Assembly: GCF_004327355.1 (NCBI RefSeq)
Contig: NZ_QJUM01000021.1
Coordinates: forward strand, 47,084-111,083
Direction: 5' to 3'
Origin: Phytopseudomonas dryadis
GTDB lineage: Bacteria; Pseudomonadota; Gammaproteobacteria; Pseudomonadales; Pseudomonadaceae
DNA: 64,000 bases
A program made the translations under genes and the position numbers. Below are positions 17,663 through 27,197 of the stretch, piece after piece. Within the stretch, counting starts at the first letter, position 1. The number at the start of each line of letters is the position of its first letter. The notes beneath the pieces were generated by a model. It was given only the letters and a program-made list of their open reading frames with translations, was not told the origin of the DNA and made no database searches.

Positions 17663-17864
17663 CTAATGCCGATCAGCTAAGCAGGGAGCGACTACGGAAG
17701 ATCGGCAAGCCGCCGCCCGTGTAGGAGCGTCGACCTCGGCGCGAAGCGATCGTGACCATTCCACAAACCGCGTCACGGCCACCAATCGCCGCGGGGTCGC
17801 GGCTCCCATGGGGCCAGGGCAAACCGCCGTTTTGCGGGCCAAACGCTTGACTGACTGGCATCAG
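17663..17864 (+). mobile_element. MITE-like element, copy 1 (CTRATGCC ends)
   Basis: About 202 bp. Ends CTAATGCCGATCAG and (reverse complement) CTGATGCCAGTCAG are terminal inverted repeats. Inside: GTAGGAGCGTCGACCTCGGC and its approximate complement around CGCGGGGTCGCGGCTCCCA. Flanks GCCTCGAC/GCCTCGGC look like an 8-bp target duplication with one mismatch. No coding capacity. An inverted copy is at 32597-32810 and a shorter one at 50888-51043. Confidence 0.75.
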
Positions 17865-17884
17865 GCCTCGGCCTCTCTGTTTCC

Positions 17885-18379
17885 TTATGCCAGGCTGTCC
17901 AGCTCGCGCAGCCGCGCGTCGGCCGCCTGCAGCTCATGTTCGTTGAACACCTGCACCCCGGCTCGCCGCAGCAGCGCCGCCGTGACACCTTCGCCGGAAA
18001 CCTTGCGCCCGTTGAAACTGCCATCGTAGGTTTCGTGATTGCCGCACGACGGGCTATTGGCCTTGAGCAAGGCGACACGGATGCCATGCCGCTCGACCAG
18101 TTCGAGGGCCTGTTCGGCGCCCGCCCGAAAGGCGGCGCTGACATCCTCGCCGTCGATACTCAGCACCGGCAACAGGCCATCGAGCACCTGCGCGCCCTGC
18201 CCGCCACGGATTTCCGCCGGCGCCCGCGGCGTCGGCAGGCCACCGGCGACCTCCGGACACAGCGCCACGATGCGCCCCTCGGCACACCAACGCTCGACAA
18301 CGCCGGACGGCGCAAGGGCGCCACCGTCATAACGCACCGGATGCCCCAGCAGGCAACGACTGACCAGCACCTTGTGCAT
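17885..18379 (-). CDS. DUF523 family protein
   Basis: 164 residues. Seen: LVSRCLLGHPVRYDGGA at the start, CPEVAGGLPTPRAPAEIRG, and LLKANSPSCGN, the conserved cysteine motifs of DUF523. Function unknown; conserved Cys residues suggest metal or thiol chemistry. Starts 4 nt after the stop of the 2OG-Fe(II) oxygenase gene, so probably coupled to it. Confidence 0.88.
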   Translation of the reverse strand: MHKVLVSRCLLGHPVRYDGGALAPSGVVERWCAEGRIVALCPEVAGGLPTPRAPAEIRGGQGAQVLDGLLPVLSIDGEDVSAAFRAGAEQALELVERHGIRVALLKANSPSCGNHETYDGSFNGRKVSGEGVTAALLRRAGVQVFNEHELQAADARLRELDSLA

Positions 18380-18383
18380 GGCC

Positions 18384-19007
18384 TCAGAACGGCCCGTCGC
18401 CGCGGCGGCGGAACCAGCCGGTGAGGGACAGGCGATCACGGCTCGCCGGCAGCACTTCGTGGGGCACATCGGCGGAGAGGAACACCACCAGGGTGCCGGC
18501 CTGGGGCAGGACATCGCGCACCTGCCCATCGGCCAGATACAGGCGCAGCGCCCCGCCCTCCTCGGGCAGCCAGTCGTCGTTGAGATACAGCACCGCGGAT
18601 ACCGCCCGCCGGTCATCGTCGAGGAAACGATCGAGATGCTTGAGGTAGAAGGCACCGGGCGGATAGAAGGCGAAATGGCTTTCATAGTCCACCAGGCCCA
18701 GGTACAGGCTCCGGTTGAGCTCGACGCGCAAGCCATCGAGCAGCGCCAGGTAGCTGTCGCACGCCCCGGACTGACCCGCCTCGAGCCACTGGATATGGTC
18801 GCCACGGGTCCCTTCGCGCACCGCCACGGCGTTGGCCCGGCCGGTGCCGGCTGGCGCCAGGGTCCCCTGGCCGATACGCAGGCGGCACTCTTCGGCCAGT
18901 TGCCGGGTCAGAGAGGAGGTAGCGAACTGCGCTTGCAACGACCAACCGTATTCGGCCAGGTCATCGACGATGCGGCTCAGCAGTGAATCGGAAATGTCGG
19001 TCGTCAT
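18384..19007 (-). CDS. 2OG-Fe(II) oxygenase family protein
   Basis: 207 residues. The iron site is visible as HLDRFLDDD (HxD) and a distal His in DVPHEVLPASR, with the 2-oxoglutarate-binding Arg a little later (RDRLSLTGWFRRR), the prolyl-4-hydroxylase-like layout. Substrate unknown. The start at 19007 (MTTDISDSLLS) was chosen over upstream in-frame codons for lack of conserved sequence there. Forms a two-gene unit with the DUF523 gene. Confidence 0.85.
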   Translation of the reverse strand: MTTDISDSLLSRIVDDLAEYGWSLQAQFATSSLTRQLAEECRLRIGQGTLAPAGTGRANAVAVREGTRGDHIQWLEAGQSGACDSYLALLDGLRVELNRSLYLGLVDYESHFAFYPPGAFYLKHLDRFLDDDRRAVSAVLYLNDDWLPEEGGALRLYLADGQVRDVLPQAGTLVVFLSADVPHEVLPASRDRLSLTGWFRRRGDGPF

Positions 19008-19090
19008 GGCGTGGATTCTACTCCGTGTCGACTGCGCCTCGACAAGCTTCCTCGCGCCATCGAAAATAGCCGCCCCAGACAGGAGTCCGT

Positions 19091-19849
19091 ATGCGCGCCT
19101 TGTGTTGTATCTTGCTGTTGCTCGCGGCCTTCCCGGCCCTGGCCGATTCCCATGCCCGGCTCTATGAGACGGCCGGCTGGCCACAGCAGCGCGCGCATTT
19201 CAGCGACGCCCTCAGCGCCGCCCAGGCGCGCTACCGCAACAGCCTGCCGCCGGCGGTCTACCAGGCCCTGGTCAACAACAGCAACCAGCGCTTCGCCGCC
19301 AGGGCCATGGATCAACGCGCCGAACAGAGCCTGCGCGACAACCTCGCCGATCCGGCGCCGGCCCTGCGCTTCTTCGAGTCGCCGCTGGGGCGCAAGGTGG
19401 TCGAGGCCGAACTGCTCGCCACCCGTCCCGACCAACTGGCCAAATACGCCGATGGCCTGCCGATCGGCCAGGCCGATGCCACCCGCCGCCTGCTGATCCG
19501 CCACCTGGCCCAGGCCCTGCCAGCCAGCGAGGCGGGCGCGGAAATCAGCCTGGCCCTCGCCGGCGTGGCGGCCGACAGCCTCAGCCAGATGATCCCCGGC
19601 CTGCTCGGCGGCGATACCGCGCAGGGCATGCTCAACAGCCAGCGGCAGCGGCTGATGGCGCAGATCGACAAGGATCTCGACAATACCCTGCTGCACGTCT
19701 ACCGCGGCCTGTCCGACCCGGAGCTGGAGGAGTTCGTCAGTTTCGCCCAGTCGGCCGACGGCCAGGCCTACTACCGCGCCGCCCTGACCGCCATGCGCGC
19801 CGGGCTCGCCGTCGGCCAGAGCAGCGCCAGCCTGGCGCCCGCGCCATGA
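19091..19849 (+). CDS. DUF2059 domain secreted protein
   Basis: 252 residues with an N-terminal signal peptide (about 1-18, ALCCILLLLAAFPALA) and an AGGAG site before the ATG. The C-terminal YRGLSDPELEEFVSFAQSADG with a Y at +5 is the usual ending of DUF2059 proteins. Likely periplasmic; function unknown. Confidence 0.8.
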   Translation: MRALCCILLLLAAFPALADSHARLYETAGWPQQRAHFSDALSAAQARYRNSLPPAVYQALVNNSNQRFAARAMDQRAEQSLRDNLADPAPALRFFESPLGRKVVEAELLATRPDQLAKYADGLPIGQADATRRLLIRHLAQALPASEAGAEISLALAGVAADSLSQMIPGLLGGDTAQGMLNSQRQRLMAQIDKDLDNTLLHVYRGLSDPELEEFVSFAQSADGQAYYRAALTAMRAGLAVGQSSASLAPAP

Positions 19850-19865
19850 TGGCGGATGCCGTGGC

Positions 19866-20798
19866 TCAGCCCAGTTGCTCGCCGAGAAAGTCGAAATAGC
19901 GCTGGCGTAACGGCTGCACCTCGTTGGCCAGGTGATGCCGCGCCTCGGGCAGGCGCAGGATGCGCGGCGTGGCGAACTTGTTCTGCAGCACCCCGAGGTT
20001 GTGCCGCCAATCCACGGTCATGTCCGCCTCGCCCTGCACGATCAGCGGGCTGCGTGTGCTGCGCGGCGCCCCTTCGATACGCGGTACCCATTGGCTCAGG
20101 GCGCCCACCCAGGTGGTCGGCAGCATGCGCGGCTGCAATGGATCGCGATGGCGCAGGAACTCGAGGAAATCCGCATCGCTGGAGTTGTCGCTGAAACGCC
20201 GGGGGATTTCGTCGACGAAACGGCGCAGCAGGCGATAACTGAGCTGCGACCAGCCCCAGCGGCGCGGCCGCACCAGCGGCGCCAGCAGAATGGTTTCCCC
20301 CACCGCATCCAGCGGCCTGCCGTTGAGCAGATAATCGATCAGGATCGCCCCGCCCGTACTCTGCCCGCACAGGTGCCAGGGCTGCGGCAAACCCAGGGCC
20401 TCGGCCTGGCCCAGCGCCCCGCGCAACACCGCCTGGTATTCGGCGAAGTCGTTGATGCTGGCCCGCGGGCCGCTGGACAGGCCATGCCCCGGCAGGTCCA
20501 CGGCGAGCACGGCGAAGCCCATCTCCAGCCCCCACTGCACCACGTGGCGATACAGGGCGCTGTGATCGTAGTAGCCGTGCAGCAACAGCAAGGTGGCGCG
20601 CGGCGTCGCCGGCCACCAGACCTGGGCGGCGATGCGGTACGCGTCCACCTCGAACCAGCCGACACGGGTGAGCGCCGCGTCGACCGGGGCAAACCCGTAG
20701 AACTGCCGGTAGGCCTGTTCGACCTGCGACAACGGCGTCGCCTCGCTCAGGGGGCGCAGACTGGCGAGCAGGTGATCGGGCAGGAAGAGTTCGGACAT
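19866..20798 (-). CDS. Alpha/beta hydrolase (lysophospholipase-like)
   Basis: 310 residues from MSELFLPDHLLASL. Seen: LLLHGYYDHSALY (oxyanion region), VDLPGHGLSSG, nucleophile Ser in LCGQSTGG, an Asp region in LIVQGEADMTVDW, and His in EARHHLANE: a complete catalytic triad. PldB/monoacylglycerol-lipase-like family; substrate not defined. Upstream in-frame ATG codons (20897) lack conserved sequence. Confidence 0.85.
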   Translation of the reverse strand: MSELFLPDHLLASLRPLSEATPLSQVEQAYRQFYGFAPVDAALTRVGWFEVDAYRIAAQVWWPATPRATLLLLHGYYDHSALYRHVVQWGLEMGFAVLAVDLPGHGLSSGPRASINDFAEYQAVLRGALGQAEALGLPQPWHLCGQSTGGAILIDYLLNGRPLDAVGETILLAPLVRPRRWGWSQLSYRLLRRFVDEIPRRFSDNSSDADFLEFLRHRDPLQPRMLPTTWVGALSQWVPRIEGAPRSTRSPLIVQGEADMTVDWRHNLGVLQNKFATPRILRLPEARHHLANEVQPLRQRYFDFLGEQLG

Positions 20799-20927
20799 CG
20801 GCGTTGGGTGTTCTCGATTCAGTGGCGTGGCGTGGCGCGGCGGCATGCGGCAACCCGTACAGCAGAAGATATTCTGCTGCCAGGCGCGCCATGGCAAGCT
20901 ATGACTCCCTTGTCAGGTCGGATCAGC

Positions 20928-21509
20928 ATGCGCCGCCCACGCCGTAAATCCCTGCTCGTCGGTCTGATCGTGGTCATCGGCCTGGCGTCCATGCTGGCCG
21001 CGCTGCGCTGGTTCGAGGCGCGCTACCTGCGCCCGTTCAGCGACCGCGCGGCGCTGTTCTCCGGCGCCGACCTGCGCCTGCCAGCCGAGCTGGCGGGGCC
21101 CGGGCCGATCCGCCTGGTGCACTTCTGGGACCCGGCCTGTCCCTGCAATGTCGGCAACCAGCAGCACCTGGCCGAACTGATCGAGCACTTCGCGCCGCTG
21201 GGCGTGCGCTTCCACGTGGTTCAACCTGCCGGCAGCAACGCCCGCCTGCCGGCCAACCTCGAGGCGCTGCACGCGATCGCCACGCTGCCCGGCGCCGAAC
21301 GCCTGCCGGCCAGCCCCGCCGTGGCGATCTGGGATCGTCACGGCGAACTGGCCTACTTCGGCCCCTACAGCGACGGCCTGACCTGCACCTCGAGCAACAG
21401 CTTCATCGAACCCATTCTCGAGGCCCTGGGCGAGGGCCGCCCGGTCGTGGCCAACAATACCCTGGCCGTGGGCTGCTTCTGCGACTGGCAAGCGACGGAG
21501 CCTCGCTGA
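20928..21509 (+). CDS. Membrane-anchored thioredoxin-like protein (DUF6436-like)
   Basis: 193 residues. N-terminal membrane helix (about 8-26, LLVGLIVVIGLASMLAAL), then a thioredoxin-like domain: RLVHFWDPACPCNVGNQQHL places a CPC pair where thioredoxins have CxxC, and SPAVAIWDRHGELAYFGPY matches the cis-Pro strand. A second Cys pair, GCFCDW, is at the C-terminus. Probably periplasmic redox activity; role unknown. Confidence 0.75.
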   Translation: MRRPRRKSLLVGLIVVIGLASMLAALRWFEARYLRPFSDRAALFSGADLRLPAELAGPGPIRLVHFWDPACPCNVGNQQHLAELIEHFAPLGVRFHVVQPAGSNARLPANLEALHAIATLPGAERLPASPAVAIWDRHGELAYFGPYSDGLTCTSSNSFIEPILEALGEGRPVVANNTLAVGCFCDWQATEPR

Positions 21510-21594
21510 AGCGATCGCCAGCGTCCAGCCCGGCCTTGCGGTCGCGGGCTCATGCTCGCAGCATAGGCCTCCCGCGCAGCCCCAGGACGACTGC

Positions 21595-23976
21595 ATGAAA
21601 CGCCTCTTCACCCTGCTGGCCGCTGCCATCGCGATCACCCTCGGCGCCGGCGCCTGGCACCTGCACGGCAAACAGCCGCTGCGTGACGGCACCCTCGTCC
21701 TGGCCGGCCTGCAGGCGGACGTGAGCGTGCGCTACGACGAACGCGGCGTCCCCCATATCGAGGCGCAGAACGAGGCCGATATGTATCGCGCCCTGGGTTT
21801 CGTCCAGGCCCAGGATCGCCTGTTCCAGATGGAAATGCTGCGGCGCCTGGCCCGCGGCGAACTGGCCGAGATCCTCGGCAGCCGGCTGGTGCCGACCGAT
21901 CGCCTGTTCCGCAGCCTGGAAATCCGCGTGCGCGCCGATGCCGATGCCCGCGCGATGGACATGCAAAGCCCGGCCGCCAAGGCGCTCGGCGCCTACCTGG
22001 AGGGCATCAACCAGTACCAGGACAGCCGCCCGGCACCGCTGGAGTTCGACCTGCTGGGCATCGACAAACGCCCCTTCACCGTGCAGGACACCCTGTCCAT
22101 CGCCGGCTACCTGGCCTACAGCTTCGCCGCGGCCTTGCGCAGCGAACCGCTGATGACCTACGTGCGCGACGAACTGGGCGCCGACTACCTGGCCCTCTTC
22201 GATCTCGACTGGCACCCGCAGGGCGTCCTCGCTTCGCGGCTCGCCGCCGCCGACTGGCAGGCACTCGACGGCCTCGCCCGGCTCAGCCAGCAGGCCCTGG
22301 CCCAGGCCGGCCTGCCGCAGTACGAAGGCAGCAATGCCTGGGCCATCTCCGGCAGCCGCACCGCCAGCGGCAAGCCACTGCTCGCCGGCGATCCCCACAT
22401 CCGCTTCGCCGTCCCCTCGGTGTGGTACGAGGCGCACCTGCGCCACCCGGGCTTCGAACTCTACGGGCACCACCAGCCAGCCACGCCGGTGGCCTTCCTC
22501 GGCCACAATCGCGACTTCGCCTGGAGCCTGACCATGTTCCAGAACGACGACCTCGACCTGATTGCCGAGAAGACCAACCCGGATAACCCCGAGCAGGTCT
22601 GGCACAAGGATCGCTGGGTCGACCTGCAGCGGCGCGAGGAAATCATCCGGGTCAAAAACGCCGACCCCGTCAGGCTGACCCTGCGCCGCTCGCCGCACGG
22701 CCCGATCGTCAACGACGCCCTGGACAACGCCGCCGGCAGCACGCCGATCGCCATGTGGTGGGCCTTCCTGGAAACCGAGAATCCGCTGCTCGAAGCCTTC
22801 TATGAACTGAACCGCGCCGCGAGCCTGGGCAAGGCCCGCAGCGCCGTGCAGAAGATCCATGCGCCCGGCCTCAACGTGGTCTGGGCCAATGCCGGCGGCG
22901 ACATCGGCTGGTGGGCCGCGGCCAGGCTGCCCAGGCGCCCGGCGGGGGTCAATCCGGCGTTCATCCTCGATGGCGCCAGCGGCGAAGCGGACAAGCCCGG
23001 CTTCCACCCCTTCAGCGATAACCCGCAGGAGGAAAACCCGGCGCGCGGCTATATCGTTTCGGCCAACTTCCAGCCGTTGTCACCCACCGGTATCGAGATT
23101 CCCGGCTACTACAACCTCCCCGATCGCGGCCAGCGCCTCGATGAGCGCCTGGCCGAAGCGGGCGTGCGCTGGGACCTGCGCAACAGCCAGGCGCTGCAAC
23201 TGGAAACCGGCACCGGCTACGGCCCGCGCCTGCTGGCGCCGATTCTCGACGAGCTGCGCGCCGCGGCAGCGGATGAGCGGGAACGCGAGCTCGTCGAACG
23301 ACTGGCCGGCTGGTCGGGGGATCACCCGCTGCAATCGATCGCCGCCACCCTGTTCAACCAACTGACCTATGAACTCAGCCGCGCGGCCATGGCCGATGAA
23401 CTGGGCGAGGCCTTCTTCGAGCACCTGCTGTCGAGCCGCGCGCTGGATACCGCCCTGCCGCGCCTGACCGCGGACAGCGCCTCCCCCTGGTGGCACGATC
23501 ACGCCAGCGCCACGCCGCAGAGCCGCGCCGAGGTGGTGGCCCAGGCTTGGCGCGCCAGCATGCGGCACCTGCGCCAGGCACTGGGCGAAGACCCCACGGC
23601 CTGGCGCTGGGGGCCGGCCCATACCCTCACCCACCCGCACCCGCTCGGCACGCAGCCGCCGCTGGACCGGCTGTTCAATGTCGGCCCGCTGCACGCGCCT
23701 GGCGGCCACGAAACTCCCAACAACCTGTCGCACCGCATCGCCACCGCCCCCTGGCAGGTGGTCTACGGCCCCTCGACCCGACGCCTGATCGACCTGGCCG
23801 ACGCCAGCCATAGCCTGGGCATCAACCCCGTCGGCCAGAGCGGCGTGCCCTTCGACCGCCACTACAGCGACCAGGCCCGGCGCTACATCGACGGCGAGTA
23901 CGTGCCGCAGCACCTGAGCCAGGAAGATGTCGCCCGCCACACCCGCAGCACCCTGATCCTGCGCCCGGCGGACTGA
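21595..23976 (+). CDS. Penicillin acylase family Ntn-hydrolase (HacB/AHL-acylase-like)
   Basis: 793 residues. N-terminal signal/anchor (about 1-20). Synthesised as one precursor that self-cleaves before Ser246, seen as YEGSNAWAISGSRTASGKPL, the hallmark of the penicillin/acyl-homoserine-lactone acylase family. Further family signatures: NEADMYRALGFVQAQDRLFQ (alpha chain), GDPHIRFAVPSVWYEAHL and LGHNRDFAWSLT. P. aeruginosa has PvdQ, QuiP and HacB; the length is closest to HacB. The acyl specificity cannot be read from sequence. Confidence 0.9.
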   Translation: MKRLFTLLAAAIAITLGAGAWHLHGKQPLRDGTLVLAGLQADVSVRYDERGVPHIEAQNEADMYRALGFVQAQDRLFQMEMLRRLARGELAEILGSRLVPTDRLFRSLEIRVRADADARAMDMQSPAAKALGAYLEGINQYQDSRPAPLEFDLLGIDKRPFTVQDTLSIAGYLAYSFAAALRSEPLMTYVRDELGADYLALFDLDWHPQGVLASRLAAADWQALDGLARLSQQALAQAGLPQYEGSNAWAISGSRTASGKPLLAGDPHIRFAVPSVWYEAHLRHPGFELYGHHQPATPVAFLGHNRDFAWSLTMFQNDDLDLIAEKTNPDNPEQVWHKDRWVDLQRREEIIRVKNADPVRLTLRRSPHGPIVNDALDNAAGSTPIAMWWAFLETENPLLEAFYELNRAASLGKARSAVQKIHAPGLNVVWANAGGDIGWWAAARLPRRPAGVNPAFILDGASGEADKPGFHPFSDNPQEENPARGYIVSANFQPLSPTGIEIPGYYNLPDRGQRLDERLAEAGVRWDLRNSQALQLETGTGYGPRLLAPILDELRAAAADERERELVERLAGWSGDHPLQSIAATLFNQLTYELSRAAMADELGEAFFEHLLSSRALDTALPRLTADSASPWWHDHASATPQSRAEVVAQAWRASMRHLRQALGEDPTAWRWGPAHTLTHPHPLGTQPPLDRLFNVGPLHAPGGHETPNNLSHRIATAPWQVVYGPSTRRLIDLADASHSLGINPVGQSGVPFDRHYSDQARRYIDGEYVPQHLSQEDVARHTRSTLILRPAD

Positions 23977-24000
23977 CCTGCGGCGCGAATCGCAGGCATG

Positions 24001-24024
24001 AAAAAGCCCGCCATGGGGCGGGCT
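24001..24024 (-). terminator. Rho-independent terminator of rpmB-rpmG
   Basis: On the minus strand AGCCCGCC-CCATGG-type hairpin followed by TTTTT; on the plus strand AAAAAGCCCGCCATGGGGCGGGCT. 24 nt after the rpmG stop. No T-run on the plus strand, so it serves only the ribosomal genes. Confidence 0.85.
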
Positions 24025-24047
24025 CTCGCAACAGGGCAGCCGATCAA

Positions 24048-24203
24048 TTACTTGATCTTGGCTTCCTTGTAAGTCACGTGCTTACGTACGACCGGATCGA
24101 ATTTCTTGATTTCGATCTTGTCGGGCGTGGTGCGTTTGTTCTTGTCGGTGGTGTAGAAGTGGCCGGTACCGGCACTGGACACCAAACGGATCAGTTCGCG
24201 CAT
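24048..24203 (-). CDS. rpmG: 50S ribosomal protein L33
   Basis: 51 residues, MRELIRLVSSAGTGHFYTTD onward to KHVTYKEAKIK. The standard gamma-proteobacterial L33. The zinc-binding CxxC pairs of some L33 proteins are absent, so this is the zinc-free C- form. Nine nt after rpmB, cotranscribed. Confidence 0.98.
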   Translation of the reverse strand: MRELIRLVSSAGTGHFYTTDKNKRTTPDKIEIKKFDPVVRKHVTYKEAKIK

Positions 24204-24212
24204 GATAGCTCC

Positions 24213-24449
24213 TTAAACCTTTTCGCCGCGGCTGCGGATTTCAGCCAGCACTACGTCAATGCCACGCTTGTCGATGATACGCATGCCCTTGGCGGTAACG
24301 CGCAGACGCACGAAACGCTTCTCGGACTCGACCCAGAAGCGATGATGCTGCAGGTTCGGCAGGAAACGACGACGGGTTTTGTTGTTGGCGTGGGAAATGT
24401 TATTCCCGGTTACCGGACCCTTACCGGTAACTTGACAGACTCTCGACAT
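24213..24449 (-). CDS. rpmB: 50S ribosomal protein L28
   Basis: 78 residues: SRVCQVTGKGPVTGNNISHA, then KTRRRFLPNLQHHRFWVES, the conserved L28 core. First gene of rpmB-rpmG, ending in the terminator at 24001-24024. Confidence 0.98.
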   Translation of the reverse strand: MSRVCQVTGKGPVTGNNISHANNKTRRRFLPNLQHHRFWVESEKRFVRLRVTAKGMRIIDKRGIDVVLAEIRSRGEKV

Positions 24450-24851
24450 ACCTCAGCCCTCTAAACCACATGCCCAACCCGGCATGGGTTGGCCGCTTAA
24501 TCTCTGTTATTCGGCGCTGGGCGCCGCGTTTCTTCGGGGTCTTACCGGCTACAGATACCAGCAAAGGAACCGGGCCCCTAGAAAAGAGCGCTGCTTTATA
24601 CCAGAAAGCCCCCGGAGCAACAAGGTCGAACGCACTTTATCCTTTCCTGCGCCAAGCCGCGAAAAGCCGCGAGCGCAGCCTGAATGGGGCGGGCCGACGC
24701 TCGACCACTCGTCGCCAGGATACATTGTTCTTGCCGGCGCTATGGGTTAGGGTCTGTTGACGTTTCAGCACGACCGCGCCGGAGCCCGGCAGCGGGCCGA
24801 CCGTCCGACGCCGCGTCCATGGATGCGCACCGCCTCGCACAGGAGTCCCCC
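24450..24851. other. Divergent intergenic region rpmB / peptide-binding protein
   Basis: 402 bp with no supportable gene. Should contain the rpmB promoter on one side and that of the solute-binding protein on the other. GGGTCTGTTGACGTTTCAGC near 24749-24769 resembles the arm of the 19-bp inverted repeat at 27198-27239. An AGGAG site precedes the gene at 24852. Confidence 0.5.
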
Positions 24852-26441
24852 ATGCGCTTCGCCGCCCTGCCCCTGCTCATCGCCCCGCTGCTCTGCCCGC
24901 TACTGGCCCAGGCCGCCACCCTCAGCGTCTGTACCGAGGCCAGCCCCGACGGCTTCGACGTGGTGCAGTACAACTCCCTGACCACCACCAATGCCTCGGC
25001 CGATGTGCTGATGAACCGCCTGGTGGAGTTCGACGCCGACAGCGGCAAGCTGGTACCGAGCCTGGCGAGCAGCTGGGAGGTGTCCGCGGACGGCCTCAGC
25101 TACAGGTTCACCCTGCGCCCCGACGTCCAGTTCCACCGCACCGACTACTTCAAGCCCAGCCGCCCCCTGGAAGCCGACGACGTGCTGTTCAGCTTCCAGC
25201 GCATGCTCGACCCTGCCCAGCCCTGGCACAAGGTGGCCGCCAGCGGTTATCCCCATGCCCAGTCCATGCAGTGGCCGGAGCTGATCAAGGCGGTCGAGAA
25301 GGTCGATACCCATGGCGTACGCATCACCCTCAACCGCCCGGACGCGACCTTCCTCGCCACCCTGAGCATGGGCTTCGCCTCCATCTACCCGGCCGAGTAT
25401 GCCGACCAGTTGCTCAAGGCCGGCACCCCGGAGAAATTCAACAGCCAGCCCATCGGCACCGGCCCCTTCGTGTTCAGGCGCTTCCAGAAGGACGCCGCGG
25501 TACGCTACGTCGCCAACCCCGACTACTTCGCCGGCAAGCCGAAGGTCGACGCCCTGGTGTACGCCATCACCCCCGACGCCAACGTGCGCCTGCAGAAGCT
25601 GCGCCGCGGCGAATGCCACATCGCGCTGTCGCCCAAGCCCCTGGATGTGGAAGCCGCCGCCAAGGACGCCAACCTGGCCAGCGTGAAGACCGCGGCCTTC
25701 ATGACCGCCTTCGTCGCCATCAACAGCCAGCACCCACCGCTGGACAAGCCCGCCGTGCGCCAGGCCATCAACCTGGCGTTCGACAAGGCCAGTTACCTCA
25801 AGGCGGTCTTCGACAACAGCGCCGAGGCGGCCAACGGCCCCTACCCGCCCAACACCTGGAGCTACGCCAGCGAACTGCCCGGCTACGCCCACGATCCGCA
25901 GAAGGCACGCGCCCTGCTGGCCGAAGCCGGGCTGGCCGATGGCTTCCAGACCACCATCTGGACGCGCCCGTCCGGCAGCGTGCTCAACCCCAATCCCAGC
26001 CTCGGCGCGCAGCTGCTGCAGGCCGACCTGGCCGGCGTCGGCATCAAGGCGGAGATTCGCGTGATCGAGTGGGGCGAGCTGATCCGCCGCGCCAAGGCCG
26101 GCGAACACGACCTGCTGTTCATGGGCTGGGCCGGCGACAATGGCGATCCGGACAACTTCCTCACGCCGCAGTTTTCCTGCGCCTCGCTGGAGTCGGGGCT
26201 CAACTTCGCCCGCTACTGCGACCCGCGACTGGACGAACTGATCGCCGATGGCAAGGCCGTCAGCGATCAGGCCCAGCGCAGCACGCTATATAAGGAAGCC
26301 CAGGCCATCATCCAGCAGCAGGCGCTGTGGCTGCCCCTGGCCCACCCCACCGCCTACGCCCTGACGCGCAAACAGGTCGAGGGCTACCAGGTGAGCCCCT
26401 TCGGCCGCCAGGACTTCTCCGCGGTCGGCGTAGCCCCCTGA
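24852..26441 (+). CDS. ABC transporter peptide/opine-binding protein (SBP_bac_5, DppA-like)
   Basis: 529 residues with a signal peptide (about 1-21, ending AQA). Family 5 solute-binding protein: CTEASPDGFDVVQYN, RFTLRPDVQFH, IGTGPFVFRRFQKD, INLAFDKASYLKAVF and WAGDNGDPDNFL. Binds di/oligopeptides or similar in the periplasm; no permease genes adjoin, so it must share a transporter encoded elsewhere. Start set by AGGAG 7 nt upstream. Confidence 0.88.
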   Translation: MRFAALPLLIAPLLCPLLAQAATLSVCTEASPDGFDVVQYNSLTTTNASADVLMNRLVEFDADSGKLVPSLASSWEVSADGLSYRFTLRPDVQFHRTDYFKPSRPLEADDVLFSFQRMLDPAQPWHKVAASGYPHAQSMQWPELIKAVEKVDTHGVRITLNRPDATFLATLSMGFASIYPAEYADQLLKAGTPEKFNSQPIGTGPFVFRRFQKDAAVRYVANPDYFAGKPKVDALVYAITPDANVRLQKLRRGECHIALSPKPLDVEAAAKDANLASVKTAAFMTAFVAINSQHPPLDKPAVRQAINLAFDKASYLKAVFDNSAEAANGPYPPNTWSYASELPGYAHDPQKARALLAEAGLADGFQTTIWTRPSGSVLNPNPSLGAQLLQADLAGVGIKAEIRVIEWGELIRRAKAGEHDLLFMGWAGDNGDPDNFLTPQFSCASLESGLNFARYCDPRLDELIADGKAVSDQAQRSTLYKEAQAIIQQQALWLPLAHPTAYALTRKQVEGYQVSPFGRQDFSAVGVAP

Positions 26442-26469
26442 GACGCCCCCGGCGACCGACTGCGCAACG

Positions 26470-27144
26470 CTATAGCCAGCCGTACTCGGCCATGGACAGC
26501 GGTTCGCCGTCACCGATGATGAAGTGATCGAGGATGCGCACCTCGATCAGCGCCAGCGCCTCTTTCAGCCGCTGCGTCAGCAGACGGTCGGCCTGGCTCG
26601 GCTCGACCACTCCCGAAGGGTGGTTGTGGGTGAGGATCAATGCCGCGGCATTGTGCGCCAGGGCGCGCTTGACCACCTGCCGCGGGTAGACGCTGGCACT
26701 GTCGATGGAGCCGTGGAACAGCGCCTCGAACGCCAGCACGCGGTGTTTCGCATCGAGAAACAGGCAGCCGAACACTTCATGGGGCTCATGCCGCAGCAAG
26801 GCCTTGAGGTAGTCGCGCACGGCCTGCGGGCTCTCCAGCGCCGAATCGCGCTGCAGTTGCTCGGCCAGGTGCCGCCGCGCCATCTCCAGGACGGCCTGGA
26901 GCTGGGCGAACTTGGCCGAACCCAGCCCGAGGTGCCGGCTGAAGGACGGCAGATCGGCCTGCAGCAACGCCCGCAGGCCGCCGAAATCCCCCAGTAGATG
27001 ACGCGCCAGATCCACCGCGCTGCGTCCGGAGACCCCGGTGCGCAGGAAAATCGCCAGCAGCTCGGCATCGCTCAATGCCGCCGCGCCATGGGTCAGCAGT
27101 TTCTCCCGCGGACGCTCCGCCGCGGGCCAGTCACGAATACTCAT
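26470..27144 (-). CDS. radC: RadC family JAB-domain protein
   Basis: 224 residues. N-terminal helix-hairpin-helix region (ALSDAELLAIFLRTG, LGLGSAKFAQLQAVLEMA) and C-terminal JAMM metalloprotease-like site: Glu in FEALFHG, then THNHPSG and a downstream Asp (SQAD), giving the full metal-binding set. Despite the name a DNA-repair role is doubtful; biochemical role unresolved. Divergent from coaBC. Confidence 0.93.
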   Translation of the reverse strand: MSIRDWPAAERPREKLLTHGAAALSDAELLAIFLRTGVSGRSAVDLARHLLGDFGGLRALLQADLPSFSRHLGLGSAKFAQLQAVLEMARRHLAEQLQRDSALESPQAVRDYLKALLRHEPHEVFGCLFLDAKHRVLAFEALFHGSIDSASVYPRQVVKRALAHNAAALILTHNHPSGVVEPSQADRLLTQRLKEALALIEVRILDHFIIGDGEPLSMAEYGWL

Positions 27145-27197
27145 AACACCTCCTTGTCGAGCTGGCAGCCCGCTGTTCCGGTGGGGCCGCTGTGCCA